From Pristionchus mayeri (taxonomy: Eukaryota; Nematoda; Chromadorea; Rhabditida; Neodiplogasteridae), in the NCBI GenBank assembly GCA_036245805.1, contig BTRK01000006.1, positions 4,629,613 through 4,693,612 on the forward strand: DNA of 64,000 nucleotides. The letters are read 5' to 3'. The stretch's first letter is position 1, and every line of letters starts with the position of its first letter. Shown piece after piece: positions 47,800-60,598 of this stretch. The notes beneath the pieces were generated by a model that ran no database searches, was not told the DNA's origin, and saw nothing but the letters and a program-made list of their open reading frames with translations. The position numbers and the translations under genes are program-made.

Positions 47800-49960
47800 T
47801 ACACCCCGTCAAGAGGGGGAAAATAGCTCATTTGCGTGGAAGATCGATTTTCTGCTCGATTTCGTTCTCTCACTGTGATCAATAACCAGCCCTTCAATCG
47901 GTTTATGGAAAATCTCGCAATTCACCTCTACTTCATTCCCAATCTCACGAAATTGTTGTGAAGCGTATCCAGATTGATTTGAATTCAATAACGTCGCATT
48001 TCTCCCATGCTCGTTCCGAGGTGAAACATATCCTAATTTTCAATTGCCCAATAACATCTGGACATTTTATATATTTTCGATGAAATATAACAAATTTCGA
48101 TGAAAATAGCCTTGATTTGCGCACCTTAGACCCTACTCCTCAGAGGAGGATGAAGCTATCAACATGGCGATTGTGCGGAAAGTTGCGCAAACCCCTTGCC
48201 CACAATCTGATATCATAGATTTTTCACGGAAACGTCCATTTCTTTTCACTTTCAAACAGGTCGATGTAGAATTCATCGGGCTACATTATAGACATAGTGA
48301 GATAATCCCCCCCCCTGCCGTGTTGAATTTTCAGCCTGGAAAAACTGAAAAATTCGGACATGAAATCACGATTCCAACCAATACCAATTCGATCAGGGTG
48401 GTTCATTTTTGGTTATTTGTCCCCCCTAATACAACGCAAAAGAGATTTTGAGTCTATCTCATCGCGTTCGAAAAATATGAAAATCCGATTTTTCAACTTT
48501 GGCACCTTATAATTAATCATTGAAAAGCGGAATCGAGTAATAGCCTATACGTGGTGTATCATGGGGCCAAGGGGTATCCATGGTTGAAGCATGGTCGCCC
48601 AGTTCCCATTCCGGAAGGACGCATGTCCGGGGGGTGGCCATTATGATCGATTCTTACCGATCCGGCCTCTTAAGGAAAGCACTAGAGTGACATTGCACTT
48701 ACTCCCTGTCGGATTTGAATATTTGATAAATGTACGTGTTGATCAAAGCAAAATTAAAGCAGATGGTTGCGCATTCTATTAATTTACTGGTGCTGCTCAA
48801 ATCTCACAGGTGCAGATTCTTCGTCGTCGTGCTTTTTTCCATCGATGAACAAAATTGTATTGATAAAAAAATATTAAAATAATTCCCACTGCTCGACCTC
48901 TTACTGTCGCAAACTTCTTTCGATGTCAGTTGAAGCGGCGATGCAACGCGAATCTCAAGGATGCGAATTTGAAAATCTAAGTGTATGAATATAGGGTAAT
49001 TCTAAATTTTATCATGCACTGCAAAAAGGCTTTTTTGTTTTCGAAACTTAATGTATGATGCTCTCTCAACACAGATGCCGATTATAAACTTTTGAGTTTA
49101 CTCAGCATTAGGAATTTTATAGCATAAATATTCTCAGTGCTGACAAAAAAGGGAGTAGATCACAGCGCTCTCATTTACGGTATATGCTAAAAAAATCAGA
49201 AGGAGCAGTGGGCTCTGATTAACGAGAGGCATTTCGGCAGTTTTGAAACAGCTGTGAAACGCAATTGTGCATTGTGTCTGTCTCGGATGATCAGATCGAT
49301 TACCAGCAATTATTTCCAGATTGATCGAGTCTCACTTGATACTTCGGATATTGCAGCATTCTACATAATGTGGGCTGTGGAGAATGCAGCTGTTTCCGTC
49401 CCGCAGGACATGTTGGTGAGTGCCATACTAAGCCTTCGATTGTTGGTGCCGACTGAGATTGCTTTCTATTGAAGAAGTGATGTAACAATAGTCTCAATGG
49501 TGAGAACGAATTCGCTGATAGGAGTGGCTGAAATTTCAAATATGTATTTGAGCTAAAAAAGAATCGCCAGTGTTTTTAACCAACTCTGAAACCCGTATCT
49601 GATTATATGATTCAACTAATCTAAAAGTATGAACAATTCCCAGAAACTATATCACGCCTCTTACCTAAGGTTCCACTCAGAATGAACCGAACCTGGCATT
49701 GAGCCAAAATTCGAAATTTAGATTAGTGTATTTTCTGGCTCCACATAGCCCTACTAAGACCCCCTTATCTTATTTAGTGTCTGTCATCATTCCTTGTCGA
49801 GTTGCTGCATCGGTCCGATGGAGTCCGTTAACTTAGCAATTTCTGCCCTTGAACGTAGTCGTACCGAGAACTTTTCTTCAGGTGGTCTGGCTACTTTTTC
49901 ATGCTCTGTCACGCAGTGTAGGCCGTTTCATTGTTTGGATGTGTTCGGAACATGCAATTT
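47800..49960. other. Repeat-derived spacer with second CACAGCG-family end
   Basis: Directly abutting the previous element, CACCCCGTCAAGAGGGGGAA ... CATTTGCGTGG is another copy of its left end, so two family members share this junction. Its partner end was not found. A single exon-like frame (about 49321-49413, VSLDTSDIAAFYIMWAVENA) with acceptor TTTCCAG and donor GTGAGT is isolated and unassigned. Confidence 0.45.
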
Positions 49961-50491
49961 TCAAAGCTGTGTAACTTGAAATCCGCTCGAAAGTCACCTC
50001 CGTTTTTTGCATAAGTGGATAGAGCTTGTCGACATGATTCGAATGAGTACTTTGCGCTCGCATATCTAGGGAACCTAAGGGGTGATTAACCCATAAAACA
50101 CGCTTTCCACTTTTTGAACCTAATTTTCAACAACGTTTTGACACGTCATTCTTCACTCTCGTGGACAAAGAACCGGTGAGATTGATGAATGTATTATGTT
50201 TCAGTCGAACATTAATACTGGCCTTTATGGGGGCTCATATTGTTTGGCTGAAACATATTGCAATTGATGTGACACCGACTCTTTTGTCTACGAGAGTGAA
50301 GAATGACGTGTCAAAACGTTGTTGAAAATTAGTTTCAAAAATTGGAAAGTGTGTTTTATGGGTTGATCACCGCTTAGGTTCCCTAGATATGCGAGCACAA
50401 AGTACTAATTTGAATCCTCTCGACGAGCTCTATCCACTCATGCAAAAAACGGAGGTGACTTTCGAGCGGATTTCAAGATACGCAGCTTTGA
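49961..50491. repeat. 0.5-kb foldback with 220-bp arms
   Basis: Left arm 49961-50177 (TGAAATCCGCTCGAAAGTCA ... GACACGTCATTCTTCACTC) is repeated inverted at 50275-50491 with about 90 percent identity by eye. The 97-bp spacer itself has a small inverted TTTCAG/CTGAAA pair. No coding content beyond chance frames. Confidence 0.85.
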
Positions 50492-51089
50492 AAAAAGCTG
50501 GTGTTTATACTTTTCTTAAAGTTTTGTTTTCAAGCGTCGTTCGTTACACGATTTCACAATCAGTTTTTCAAGTACAAATAGAAGAACAATAAAAATTAGA
50601 TCCGCTCCATTGGGAAGTTTCTTGACAATCATTGCTAGTCTCCGCCATCGTTTTGAGGATTCATCGCTAGATAATCATCGCAGGATTTTCAGCTCACTCA
50701 ATAGTGCTCAGCCGGAAAAAAAATTGTCGGCCGGGAAAAAAGATTAATTAAAAATACCCTCACCCTGGTTTATTCTGGCCACACCAATACTTCCATTGGG
50801 ATAGTGCGGTCACAATAGCTTGCAAGCACGGATTGCATTTCAAAAAGTGTAAACATGCAACAAAAAAATCGCTCTGCCCTGTCAGATTTACGCTCCACCA
50901 CTAACTCTATACCACATGGGATTTCTTACTGCAATGTTCCCGATGATGGCAGAGTCACAATATTAACTACCTTAGCAGTTTCAGGTCACACCAGTAAATG
51001 CCCTCAATCATTATTGGTGCAGCCATAAAGTCGAAGCATCAAAGGTTAAGCACTAGGACCACATTAATCATAACGTTTTGGTGAACAGA

Positions 51090-52060
51090 AGAACAGTAAA
51101 GATTAGCCGACAGCCTGATTCGCTTCAAACTCAAGCTCCCAGTGAAGCGGCAATCGAGCACCTGTGTTGCGCAAGCCGGCTCTAGAGCTCTCAATTTCCC
51201 TTACCATAACCCACTCTATAAGTTGTCCCTCAGAGAGGAATAGTTTGTATAGCACAAAACAGGAAATCTCGAATCGAACACGCTGTCTCCGATAGATCTC
51301 ATGTGCTCGTGAGGCAGCAATCTGCCTGTCCGTAAACTAAAGATCTGGCATACTACAAACGCCCCTCTCTCTTTCTCACGTGCGCGTTTTCAACGTCAAA
51401 GCGTAGGATACGGACGTCCGCATCCGCATCAGAAGCTGCCGTTCCTAAGACGGAGTGGCGACGACGCGCTAGCCTACAGTAATCAGCAAACGAGCTTATT
51501 ATTTTTCAGATGTATGTCTTCACGAAATAGCAAGTCTGATCCACAGCCTACTCAGACTGGCGATGAAGCACCAATCGGATAGCGCATTTGCACACACTGG
51601 TGTCCAATTTTCCACTCTGACTCCTTCCGGAACAGCTCGCAGACAAATGTTATTTTGCAGATCGTCAGCCAAGGCACAACTGGTCACGCCGTGTTCCTGT
51701 CAATTTCATGAACACATGAAGCGCCAAACAACCAGCGCCGTCGCAAATACATTATACTTTCAGCTCCCCGCGCGCCCTCTAGCTCTCTCTAATGGTCACG
51801 ATCTCTCTCTTCCTGTCTCTGTTGATGGCTAGTGAGTGCGCGGGTTAGAGTGAAGAGAAGGAGAGATATCAACAGTAGATAGGTACAGTAACCCACGCCT
51901 GCGGGTGTCGGCGGCACGTAAGAAAGCCGCAGCAGCGCAACCACATCTGACGCGAAGGCGCCGGTAGATCGCGCGTGGGATAGAGGGAATAGCACACCTA
52001 CAGTAACCCGAAGTACAGTAACACCGCCCACGGTTATACAATCAGAAGATGTCAAACATC
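51090..52060. repeat. Dispersed repeat family R, copy 1
   Basis: Shares blocks in the same order with 59380-59660 and 61370-61960: GTGAAGCGGCAATCGAGCAC, TGTTGCGCAAGC, GAAGCGCCAAACAACCAGC, and CAGTAACCCACGCCTG followed by GGGTGTCGGCGGC. A GA-rich run precedes the last block. No transposase or reverse transcriptase is visible. Confidence 0.6.
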
Positions 52061-52655
52061 ACAATAACCGGAAATCGGCTGGTCGAAGTCGGTCGGCTTC
52101 ACTTTCGTTCGTATCGGAAAGAATAGGATAAGTTCGGAAAATGAAGATTTAGTCTGACGAAGCGCCCTTTCGAAATAGTCATCTTCAAATTCTAGGAGTA
52201 AATGTTTTTGTTACAAGGAATGAATATTTGATTTCTAGGGAGAATACTATAAAAATGACAATGCATTATTACCCAGGATTGAATTTATAAAAATTCTGTA
52301 TTATAATTTACTAGACCATCCCAAGATCCCATTGATTGCTCCAGGACGTTCTAAACTTAAGCAATCAGCGAATGTCCAAAATACCAGGTGAAACTACGGT
52401 GTCCCATGTCACTGGTTCTCACAAATATATATTTTTATCACCGAAACTGGCTCATCTCCAATTGATTCTCAATACAACTTTGGAATTGCGACAACACTAC
52501 AAAACGGAAAACAATCAATAAATATGTAAAACAGGGCAGATCTTCAAAGTGCGAATGACAATTATATTATCGGGGGAATAGGGAGGTCAGGGATCAGTTA
52601 GATCACAACAATAGATCAGATGAAACAATCGATAGAGTAAATTTACGACAAACTA

Positions 52656-53538
52656 TTAGGTTGGTGCAAAAGTTTCTTTACAAAATCACTTCCCAAGTTT
52701 TCTAGCTATATCTTGCTTCGCTATTGAGCAATCTTGTTATGGTGTTTCTTATTATATTAGTAGATGTATACTCGCCATAGCGCACCTGTGCTCAATCCTG
52801 CTCGATCGGGTGTTCAGGCGGGGTAAGATGCCAAAGTCAAAAAATTCAAATTTCCGCCGAAATATTTGATAGATTATTTCTCTACACACTGTAGTTATTA
52901 TACCACAATAACAGCATTTTCGTAAAGCACATTTACTAGTAATTATATTGTATGAGCTGCGTCAGATCAGTCATGAAATAGCTTACTATGGGAGGGACGA
53001 TTTTCGGAAACATCAGTTCTTGAAAAAAGCATAATTTTAATAGTCGCGATATACAATTTTGCCGGATGAGCAATTGGTCCCATATAAAGCTAAATCAGAA
53101 GAACCTATTATGTTAATGCTCCATTAGAAAAATGGTCATGATTCATTGCTCCTCTCAAGAGCAGCGCTTTTCAAAGTGCTAATTTCGAAATTCTTTTCGC
53201 AATCGGTCTTTTCCACCTCATACGATTTCCACGAGATTACAAAACAACCAGTTCAAGGGTTCGGCGGACACATCAACCGCTATTGATCAACTTCTCAAAA
53301 GAACGAAAGTTGTATTTCGTTCACTTAAATGTTACGATAATTTTTGCCGAATACCAAAAAAACGCGAATTTTGAAATAACACTATTTTCCCATCGACGTA
53401 AGATCGATTTGATATAAACCAATGATTGTGGTACATCTATGCCGCCTCAAATAATACCTGAGTATTTTATGAAACAAATAAAGCAATTACGAGAAAACTT
53501 CGAAAATACCTTGTAAAGAAACTTTTGCACCAACCTAA
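52656..53538. mobile_element. 883-bp mariner-type element
   Basis: TTAGGTTGGTGCAAAAGTTT and AAACTTTTGCACCAACCTAA are perfect inverted ends, extended by CTTTACAA/TTGTAAAG. TA lies outside both. The inside has no transposase frame. Subterminal sequence (CCTCAAATAATACCTGAGTA) is shared with the element at 29796, so both belong to one non-autonomous family. Confidence 0.9.
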
Positions 53539-53639
53539 TACTATTGATCAGACATCATTGAAACCTCAATCTACAAGGCAATCACTAACCACTGTCAAGT
53601 AACTTCAAAAAATGTCGATAATCAAGCACTGCAAACTCA

Positions 53640-56600
53640 CTTGTTCATCTCCTTCTGTGCTGCTTTCATCTCGTTCTCCATCTGTTCGAGTGTCTCCAGA
53701 CGCTTTCGCGAACCCGCGCGTATCCTGAACGGAAATATACGGTTACGGTATTCTCCTTTATGAACCGTAGCCTGCTTCTTAATATCTCATGAGTAACAAC
53801 GAAATAACCCGTCGGCCGTCATTTGAAGGAGTTGATCACGGGACCTAATCGCAACACCGCCCGGCAACATAGCCCAATTGAGAAGATTACAAATAACTAC
53901 AGTACACCCTCTTGTACCGTAATCCCATACCGTACCTTGACGGAGTAGAACATGGGTCCCTGTTCTGCGAGCCAGACGGCGTCAACTGCAGTCACACACT
54001 GCATGTACTCCTTCGCCGTCATGATCAGTTCGTGATAGACGACGTAATCGGGCATGAAGCATGAAAGTGAATCGATCAATTACGCTACCGTACACCCCAT
54101 TTCCGATCGAGAACTGACTAAACACTATTTTCATAGCAACTCTCTCTTTAGATCCTTGAATCTACAAAATTATCAGAATAAAGTTAGTGATCGATGCTTC
54201 CTCCTTATGAGTCTACCGTACCCATGCTCAAGAGAGCGGAGGTCGGGTGGAGGAAGCAGGGGGTGTCCTCGCGAACGTTCACGTACTCGCCGATTCCCTT
54301 CAGTCTGAAATATTGACGTTAGTTACCCTCGCATTAACAAAAATATTTAAAATCCGATTCATCAATTGATTTAGAACACGACTGCAACGCGAGATCAACT
54401 ATTTGCACTGCTCACTTTTTGTGTTTTTATTGGCTCGACAAAAGACATCTCCTCCATTGCGAAATCCGGATGTACACTGCTTTCATCCCGACCATGCAAC
54501 CCTGCACTCCCTGGTGATTTGTCCAGAAAAAAGCCTACCCAATGTTTCTAGCGCCTGATTTAAATTTTTGAATTTTTGTATACCGCTCTCACTATCTATT
54601 CATCACTGAAGGATAGCAATAATAAATTTTATTTCATTCCCAGACAATTGTCTTCGGAATCGCGCAATTCCCAACTGCGCTTACTTTGACTAACTACTGC
54701 AACCACAATCTCCCTATACTACTTTCTACCGTACCCTGACCATCTACCGTAATCCCATCTCCCTATGACCTTCCTGCATTGTGAAAGTAACAGCTCCAGA
54801 TGCACTGTCTCGCTGTGTCCCACTCGCTTCCACAGCTGATGATGTGCATCTTCTGCTCACTCCTTCAGCTGAGCACGCACCTCGCGCACCTGGAAAGATA
54901 GGAGTATGGTATGTAAAGATTTTCGAAAAGAATCATTCCCAATCACTAGGGGGCACCACGAGAAATTTATAATTCTTGTAAATCATACTTTGCTGTTGCC
55001 TTTGGAGCAATCGAGGGTGTGGAATTTCAAAAATACGATCATATTTTTCTAAAAATTCAAATTCGCAGCGTATGAGGCACCCTTTGTTGACCCCGTCTAT
55101 CGTGGTGTGGTTGCTGCCGCGACGCCTTAATTTCACGCGTGCGGTCCAGTTCGCTGGGTCAACGTCTGTATTTTTTTACTCAATGTTCCGCGTCGAGCAT
55201 CAAGGAGCACTATTTTCATCAATTAATCATCAAATGGATGCTGTTATGATAAATCAAAGACTATTCAAACGAAATAAATAATAAAACAGCTATTTTGGAA
55301 GGATCATGCTACAGTATCCTTCTTTTTTTCGCAACCAACGATTTTCCTGTTTTTGTTATGAAACATTCCTACAGACTAGAACAACTATGCGAACCTGTGT
55401 ATGAGAAGCGGCACATCGTAAATCAAAAGATATAGGATTTTATATACCATTGTCAAAGTTCAGACAACGACAGCAAATTTTCGCAACCAACGATTTTTTC
55501 CTTGTTTTGAGCTTAATTTTGAATTCGAAAACTCTGTTCATATATTTAAAAAATGGAGAGCGGCACCTCAAAATAAGCAAGAAAACAAGAAAAAACCAAA
55601 TCTCTTAATAGATTTAAATTCGCGCCAGGAGCGAGATTTACCACGGAAAATTTGACCTTTTCCCGGAAGTGAAGTTTGATTTTCCGGTTTGGTGGTCCCT
55701 ACCCAATCACTAATAATTTTTAAAAATTTTCTGCACCGGAAAACAACATACAATTGACCACGTGATTTTTCTGAAAATTTAACTTGGTCGTGAAACATCA
55801 ATCCACCCCCCCCAAAGAAGCTTCACTCGCAAATAGAAAAACTGATTCGATATGATTATATAAATAAATATCTCATCTTTACCTGGAAATTTTCCTTTAT
55901 CGCATCTGCTTCGTCTTCTCTTCCCTTTGGTCGGAAGAAAATGGCAGGGAATGAGAGTATAGAGACGATTGTGAGCACCTGAGAAGATCAGGTTACGGTG
56001 GACTGAGAAGAGTACGGTATAACAGAGGAATAATGGAGAAATGAGAAGAAATAATAATTATTAAAAATCCATCCGTCCAAGAGAAGCCGAATTAAGGCTT
56101 CCCATAGTATATTCTACAAGCAGTGAAGCACGAAGGGACCAACTCACCTCATCAGACCAGCCCATGTCCACAGCAGTGATGACCATCTTGGAGAGTGTAG
56201 GATCCACAGGAAACTCGACCATCTTACGACCAATGTCGGTGAGATTGCCTGAACAATGAGCAGTTAACACAAAAATCGAGTGCGCGATAATTACAGAGAA
56301 GTTAAAAATTAGTGAAGAATTTTCAGAGCAATTAAACCCAAACTTCAAATCTAACAGTTTTATATTTCGATCATGCATGATATTCTTGTATATTCAGGTT
56401 TGTCGATTGTTCCATGATCCAGAAACGGTAACAATAACCTACTAGTAAAGAATCACCAACATGCAATTTACACCACACAGCGTGTCAGGCGGGGGAAAAA
56501 TGATCATTATCACGGCGCGCTCAATTTCTCTTTGTCTATGCACCGGTGATGTGAAACATATTAGAAACGTTCGAATTTCGTCAGAATTTCTGCCTGATTA

Positions 56601-58150
56601 AAGTTTGCGCGATGAAACATATTTCAAATGAGTATATGTTGACAAAACTAAAAGAGACTACTAGTCAGTAGCGAAACGAGATAGAGAGGTGGCGTTTATC
56701 TAGAAATGGGCAGAAGGCCTTTTCGGAGAGATCTGTCAACCAGTTTTTTTCAATTCGATCTCTATCGTTTTTTATGCACGAAAATGTGTGAAAATCCTTC
56801 GATTTTATGCAAAAAACGATCGTTTTCGATACTCTAGAGACTACTAGTTGGTAGCGAAATGAGATAGAGATATGGCGATTGTCTAGAAATGGGCAGGAAC
56901 CCTTTTCGGAGACATTGTCCAACCAGATTTTTTAATTTCGATCTCAACCATTTTTTATGTACGCAAATGTGTGAAAAACCTTCGATTTTTTGGGCAAAAT
57001 CATTCAATTTGAGATATGTTTCATATGGTTTCCGCGCCGCCTTTTTCCCCGTTTGACACGCTGTGCACCACCCTTCACATAATCACTGCTCCCACTGACC
57101 GATGTTATCGAGTGCCTTTACAGTCCACAGTTGGAACATCGAGTTGAGCATGTTCTCCTGAGGAGGAGCATCCGTGAAATGGAAGGAGAGCAGATCATCC
57201 ACCTGCGGTGAGAGAGGGATGATTATTGGTTAGTATATGAAATTTGTTTATCGGCCACTGCTTCACAATAGTCCTTTCATTAATGCAACAATGAGTACGA
57301 AAAGGAAATGGGACTGAAACAATTCCCAGACATCTCGAGTTTCACCACTTCACCAAAGCCGGAGCAATACGGAGGCATGCGATTATATAGCGAGTGTTGG
57401 TGGTGAAACAACAATTCAGACTCACCCCGAGTGACTTGAGCAGCAGTACGACATTCGCCAGATTCTTCGGCTGAATTTCGGGCATCGTCACACGAAGCAT
57501 CTCCTGAGAGGACCGTATTAGACTTCCTCGTCTTATTTAATTACCTCTTTCTTGAAAATAGATTCTATTTTAGACCCTGCGAACAACCACTCGCCCACAT
57601 ATACTCCCCATATTTGAGTCTCACTACTATCGCAATACCGTAGAACGACCAGGACTCATCAATATCAATCACTCTTCGTAATTCACATTTTTTGCAACCC
57701 GCACCTTCGGTGATTCATCAGCTGTACTTGTTTATAGTGAAATAAGAAAATCAGTGAGCTTCAGATAACCTTTAACACCATTCCCACTATTCCCACCTCC
57801 TTGAACTGCCTCTCTGTGTACAGTCTGTAGCAGACTCCCGGTCCTGTTCTTCCCGCTCGACCCGATAGCTGACTGGCAGAGGCTTGAGAGACAGGGAAGA
57901 TCTAAAGAAGAGGAGATAGGGATGGAAGATCAACGATCAAAGCTCACCTTGAAAACAACTAAGCATATTTGTACAGAAAATATTAATTAATCAAAAAACA
58001 TTAAATGGCGATTTGAAAGGGAAGATACGCATATATAAATTAATCGATAATCCACCGTACCCGGATCGATGACGAAGAGGATTCCGTCGAGAGAGAGCGA
58101 AGTCTCGGGGACACTCGTTGCCACGTCAGCATTGCGCATATCGTCCGGGG
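53640..58150 (-). pseudogene. PRP16/MOG-1-type DEAH splicing helicase, partial decayed copy
   Basis: Exons in order: 58061-58150 (VATSVPETSLSLDGILFVID, motif V), 57797-57901 ([18 protein letters not shown], motif VI), about 57416-57508, about 57100-57202, about 56154-56249 ([16 protein letters not shown]), about 55885-55981 ([18 protein letters not shown]), about 54790-54893 (VREVRAQLKE), 54235-54302 ([24 protein letters not shown]), 53935-54070 ([19 protein letters not shown]) and 53640-53726. [10 protein letters not shown] and [10 protein letters not shown] point to PRP16 (DHX38; MOG-1 in C. elegans), which acts after the first splicing step. Damage: motifs I to IV absent, no exon for about 17 residues between motifs V and VI, motif VI QRxGRAGR reads QLSGRAGR, the SDHLTYL exon missing, and a short deletion after QLKE creates a TGA. 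A transposon lies in one intron. Confidence 0.85.
56474..57064. mobile_element. 0.59-kb element with CACAGCGTGTCA ends in a helicase intron
   Basis: ACACAGCGTGTCAGGCGGGG and the inverted GTTTGACACGCTGTG define the ends. Inside is a 182-bp tandem duplication (AGAGACTACTAGTCAGTAGC and AGAGACTACTAGTTGGTAGC). Both ends share GAAACATA motifs just inside. No transposase. Confidence 0.8.
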
Positions 58151-58560
58151 CTACAATGCGAATTGAATTCCATGAAAAACGTTGGCGTCATTCATGTTTC
58201 ACAATTTGCCCGTATTCATTTCGTATGAAAATCAGCTCAATATTTTCCGAGATTTAACAAAATATGGTATAAATATTTTGGAATATGTAACGACGACAAG
58301 TAATATTTTAAAATAATGAGAACATTCCTACGTTTCCTATTTGTTGGGTTCGGCTCCAAATAAATCCAACGTCCGCAGTTCCAAAAGAGTATTACGCATA
58401 ACCAAAAATAACCAATAATTTTTTAAAAAACCATTAAACCCATCCGATTCAGGTCACACCACTAGCTCTAATCAACCAAGGATTTATTCACGCAAAAAAA
58501 GCATTCTTTCCGACCCCAAATTGGCTATTTAGTAACTATTTAAAATATAAATTCCATCAC

Positions 58561-58694
58561 CTCTTCTACATCCGGTTGCTCCTCCTGCTGCGGCTCGCGG
58601 AAGAACTCGCTATCGAAGGCGTCCGCGAGCTCGCGGAGACGCGTCGCCACGCGGTCCCGCCTCACGCACCATCCACAGCCACCCGACGCGCACA
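58561..58694 (-). other. Isolated exon-like frame, possibly linked to the helicase copy
   Basis: Acceptor TTTCAG, 44 clean codons (VATRLRELADAFDSEFFREP; acidic end EEQPDVEE) and a GTGATG donor. GC-rich and codon-like compared with its surroundings. Lies just upstream of the helicase copy in the same orientation, but I cannot align it to PRP16. Confidence 0.35.
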
Positions 58695-59379
58695 CTGAAA
58701 TAATAATTAAGTTATTGATTGATTAATTAATTAGCAATTAACATACTTTATGAGACCTAATAACAACTAAGCCGGTAGAAAAACATTTTTAGAATTTGAA
58801 ATACTACAATTGGTTAGAGAAACATTCGATTATGCCACACACCCGCTTATTTCCAACTGCCCAAGAAGCATCAATATGTTAGCCTAGTCTCGCCACAACA
58901 CTGAGACATTAGGGTAGGCATTTTAACTCTTCAATGAATCCCAGATTCTTTTGATCCCGATCACTCGGATCCGAGTCCGATCGGAGCGGGCGAATCCCAG
59001 AATCAATGATTCCAAGAATCGTCGAATCTGGGTATCCCGGATTCCCAAGGTCATAACTCAGTGTATTTTCAATGAATCTTGTCCAAAATTTTACTATGCA
59101 TTAACATCGTTATGCAGAAGGTCTGCAAAAATAACAGATTGAACAAATTTATTCATATTTAAAAATAAGTATCTGAAATTGGCTTTCAAAATTAATTAAT
59201 TTGGTGGGAGACGAAAAAGAACAAAATAAGTTATGTTTCAGGTCATTCTGGAATAGTGAAAGCAAGAGACAGTTTCGAAAAACTCAGATTATTTGGAGTC
59301 AAAGATTCAAAATGCCAACCCTATGAGACATCAATAGTCAAGTCCAAGTGTCAGGTAAATCAGAACGGCTTAGCGAACG

Positions 59380-59660
59380 GAAGAACAGCACCGATTAGTG
59401 AAAATCAGGTGCGTGTCTAATTCAACCTCTTAATGAATAGGCAATTGAGCACCTGCGTTGAGCCAGCAACGCAAGAACTCTCTTTCTCTCTTTCTCAAAA
59501 TGTTCGCCCGGCACTATCATAAACTGATGAAGCGCCAAGCAGCCAGCACCGTCACGATACACCAAAAAAAGCTACCCCGCGCAATCTCTTTTTCCGATAT
59601 TTTTCCCTCTTTCTAAAAATTACATTGCGATTTCACCCCCTCGATATAAATGGGACAAAA
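59380..59660. repeat. Dispersed repeat family R, copy 2
   Basis: Has GGCAATTGAGCACCTGCGTT, GATGAAGCGCCAAGCAGCC and ATTACATTGCGATTTCACCC followed by CTCGATATAAATG. Matches the middle of copies 1 and 3. Confidence 0.65.
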
Positions 59661-59924
59661 TACTACGCTGCTGAGCGAGCGGACAACACTGCCACACAGG
59701 CATAACTCGGCTATGCACAATTATGCATCCCTACGGGAAGTATGAATACACTGCAAAACACAAAAGTACCATGTTAACGCCGGCGCGGCAAGACCGTTTC
59801 ATAATCCCGGGTCTAATTATGCAGGAGCAGCACCTACTAAAGCGGTTGCTACTCCGCCAAGACATCACCGTATCCCCATCCCATTTTGGAAAATCAATGA
59901 ATAATCCGACTCACGTCCATTATG

Positions 59925-60085
59925 CAGCTGGGCTGCGGCCGCGGCGTCGCCGGCGGCAGACGAGTGGTCGACGACGAGCGAGGGCGCCGTTATCTTCGAT
60001 GTCGATGCAGACGGCGCCATCGTCGAGGCGGGAGGAAGAAGGCGGAGGAGGAGGACGAGGCCGGATCGGCCACCAAGAACTGAAT
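59925..60085. other. GC-rich island
   Basis: About 160 bp very rich in C and G, with many CpG (GCGGCCGCGGCGTCGCCGG), inside AT-rich repeats. Frames are open on both strands through it (plus: EGAVIFDVDADGAIVEAGG; minus: a proline and arginine-rich frame), so coding strand cannot be decided. A possible plus-strand acceptor (TATGCAG) precedes it. Confidence 0.4.
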
Positions 60086-60167
60086 GGGATTGAATCGATA
60101 ATCTTGGCTAGAGTATGTGCTCCCATTTTCAGAAGTTTTCCGATAGACCTACTAAGAGGGGAAATTC

Positions 60168-60395
60168 GATGTCGAAGAATTCGAGTGATTTTGTTTAGGC
60201 GCAATTCCGAGAAGGGTGTCCAGGTTTCACTCTCTCCCCAGCACAAGCAGGTTAGTAGAGCAGGTATGGCACGAGGCACAAGAACCGTCTATCGTGGGTT
60301 CGATTCCCCATCCGTGCATTGTTTTTGCTCATTTTTTTTGAGCTGCAGTAACCTATATTTGCAGTATCCACCACTGTTTTGCGTTGAGAAAGCTA
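60168..60395 (+). repeat. tRNA-Leu-like repeat, plus copy of an inverted pair
   Basis: Runs from GAATTCGAGTGATTTTGTTT to CACTGTTTTGCGTTGAGAAA and is repeated inverted at 60599-60838. The core, about 60240-60316, is tRNA-like: AGCACAAGCAGGTTAGTAGAGC, GGCACAAGAACCGTC and GGGTTCGATTCCCC, a perfect B-box. A T-run follows. Degraded D-arm here; the other copy is better. Confidence 0.65.
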
Positions 60396-60598
60396 ACCGT
60401 TAATTTTAATATTTATTTCTGGGACTAAAATTTGTGTAGCATATAAAAATTCCCAGATCATATTATCAAAATAACACGATAGCTACACCAAACAAGTTAA
60501 CATAATACTTCAGAGGTTAGCATAATATGAATAAGGAAATAATAAAATTAACGGTTAGTATAAATGTTATGTGCTAGAGCACTTTCTCATGCTCCAAT

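Noticed and set aside
48164..48451. 95-codon frame as a gene
   Set aside because: No exon-like flanks or recognisable motif, next to transposon ends.
59723..60403. 226-codon plus-strand frame as a gene
   Set aside because: It runs through repeat family sequence, the GC island and the tRNA-like repeat, so it joins unrelated pieces by chance.
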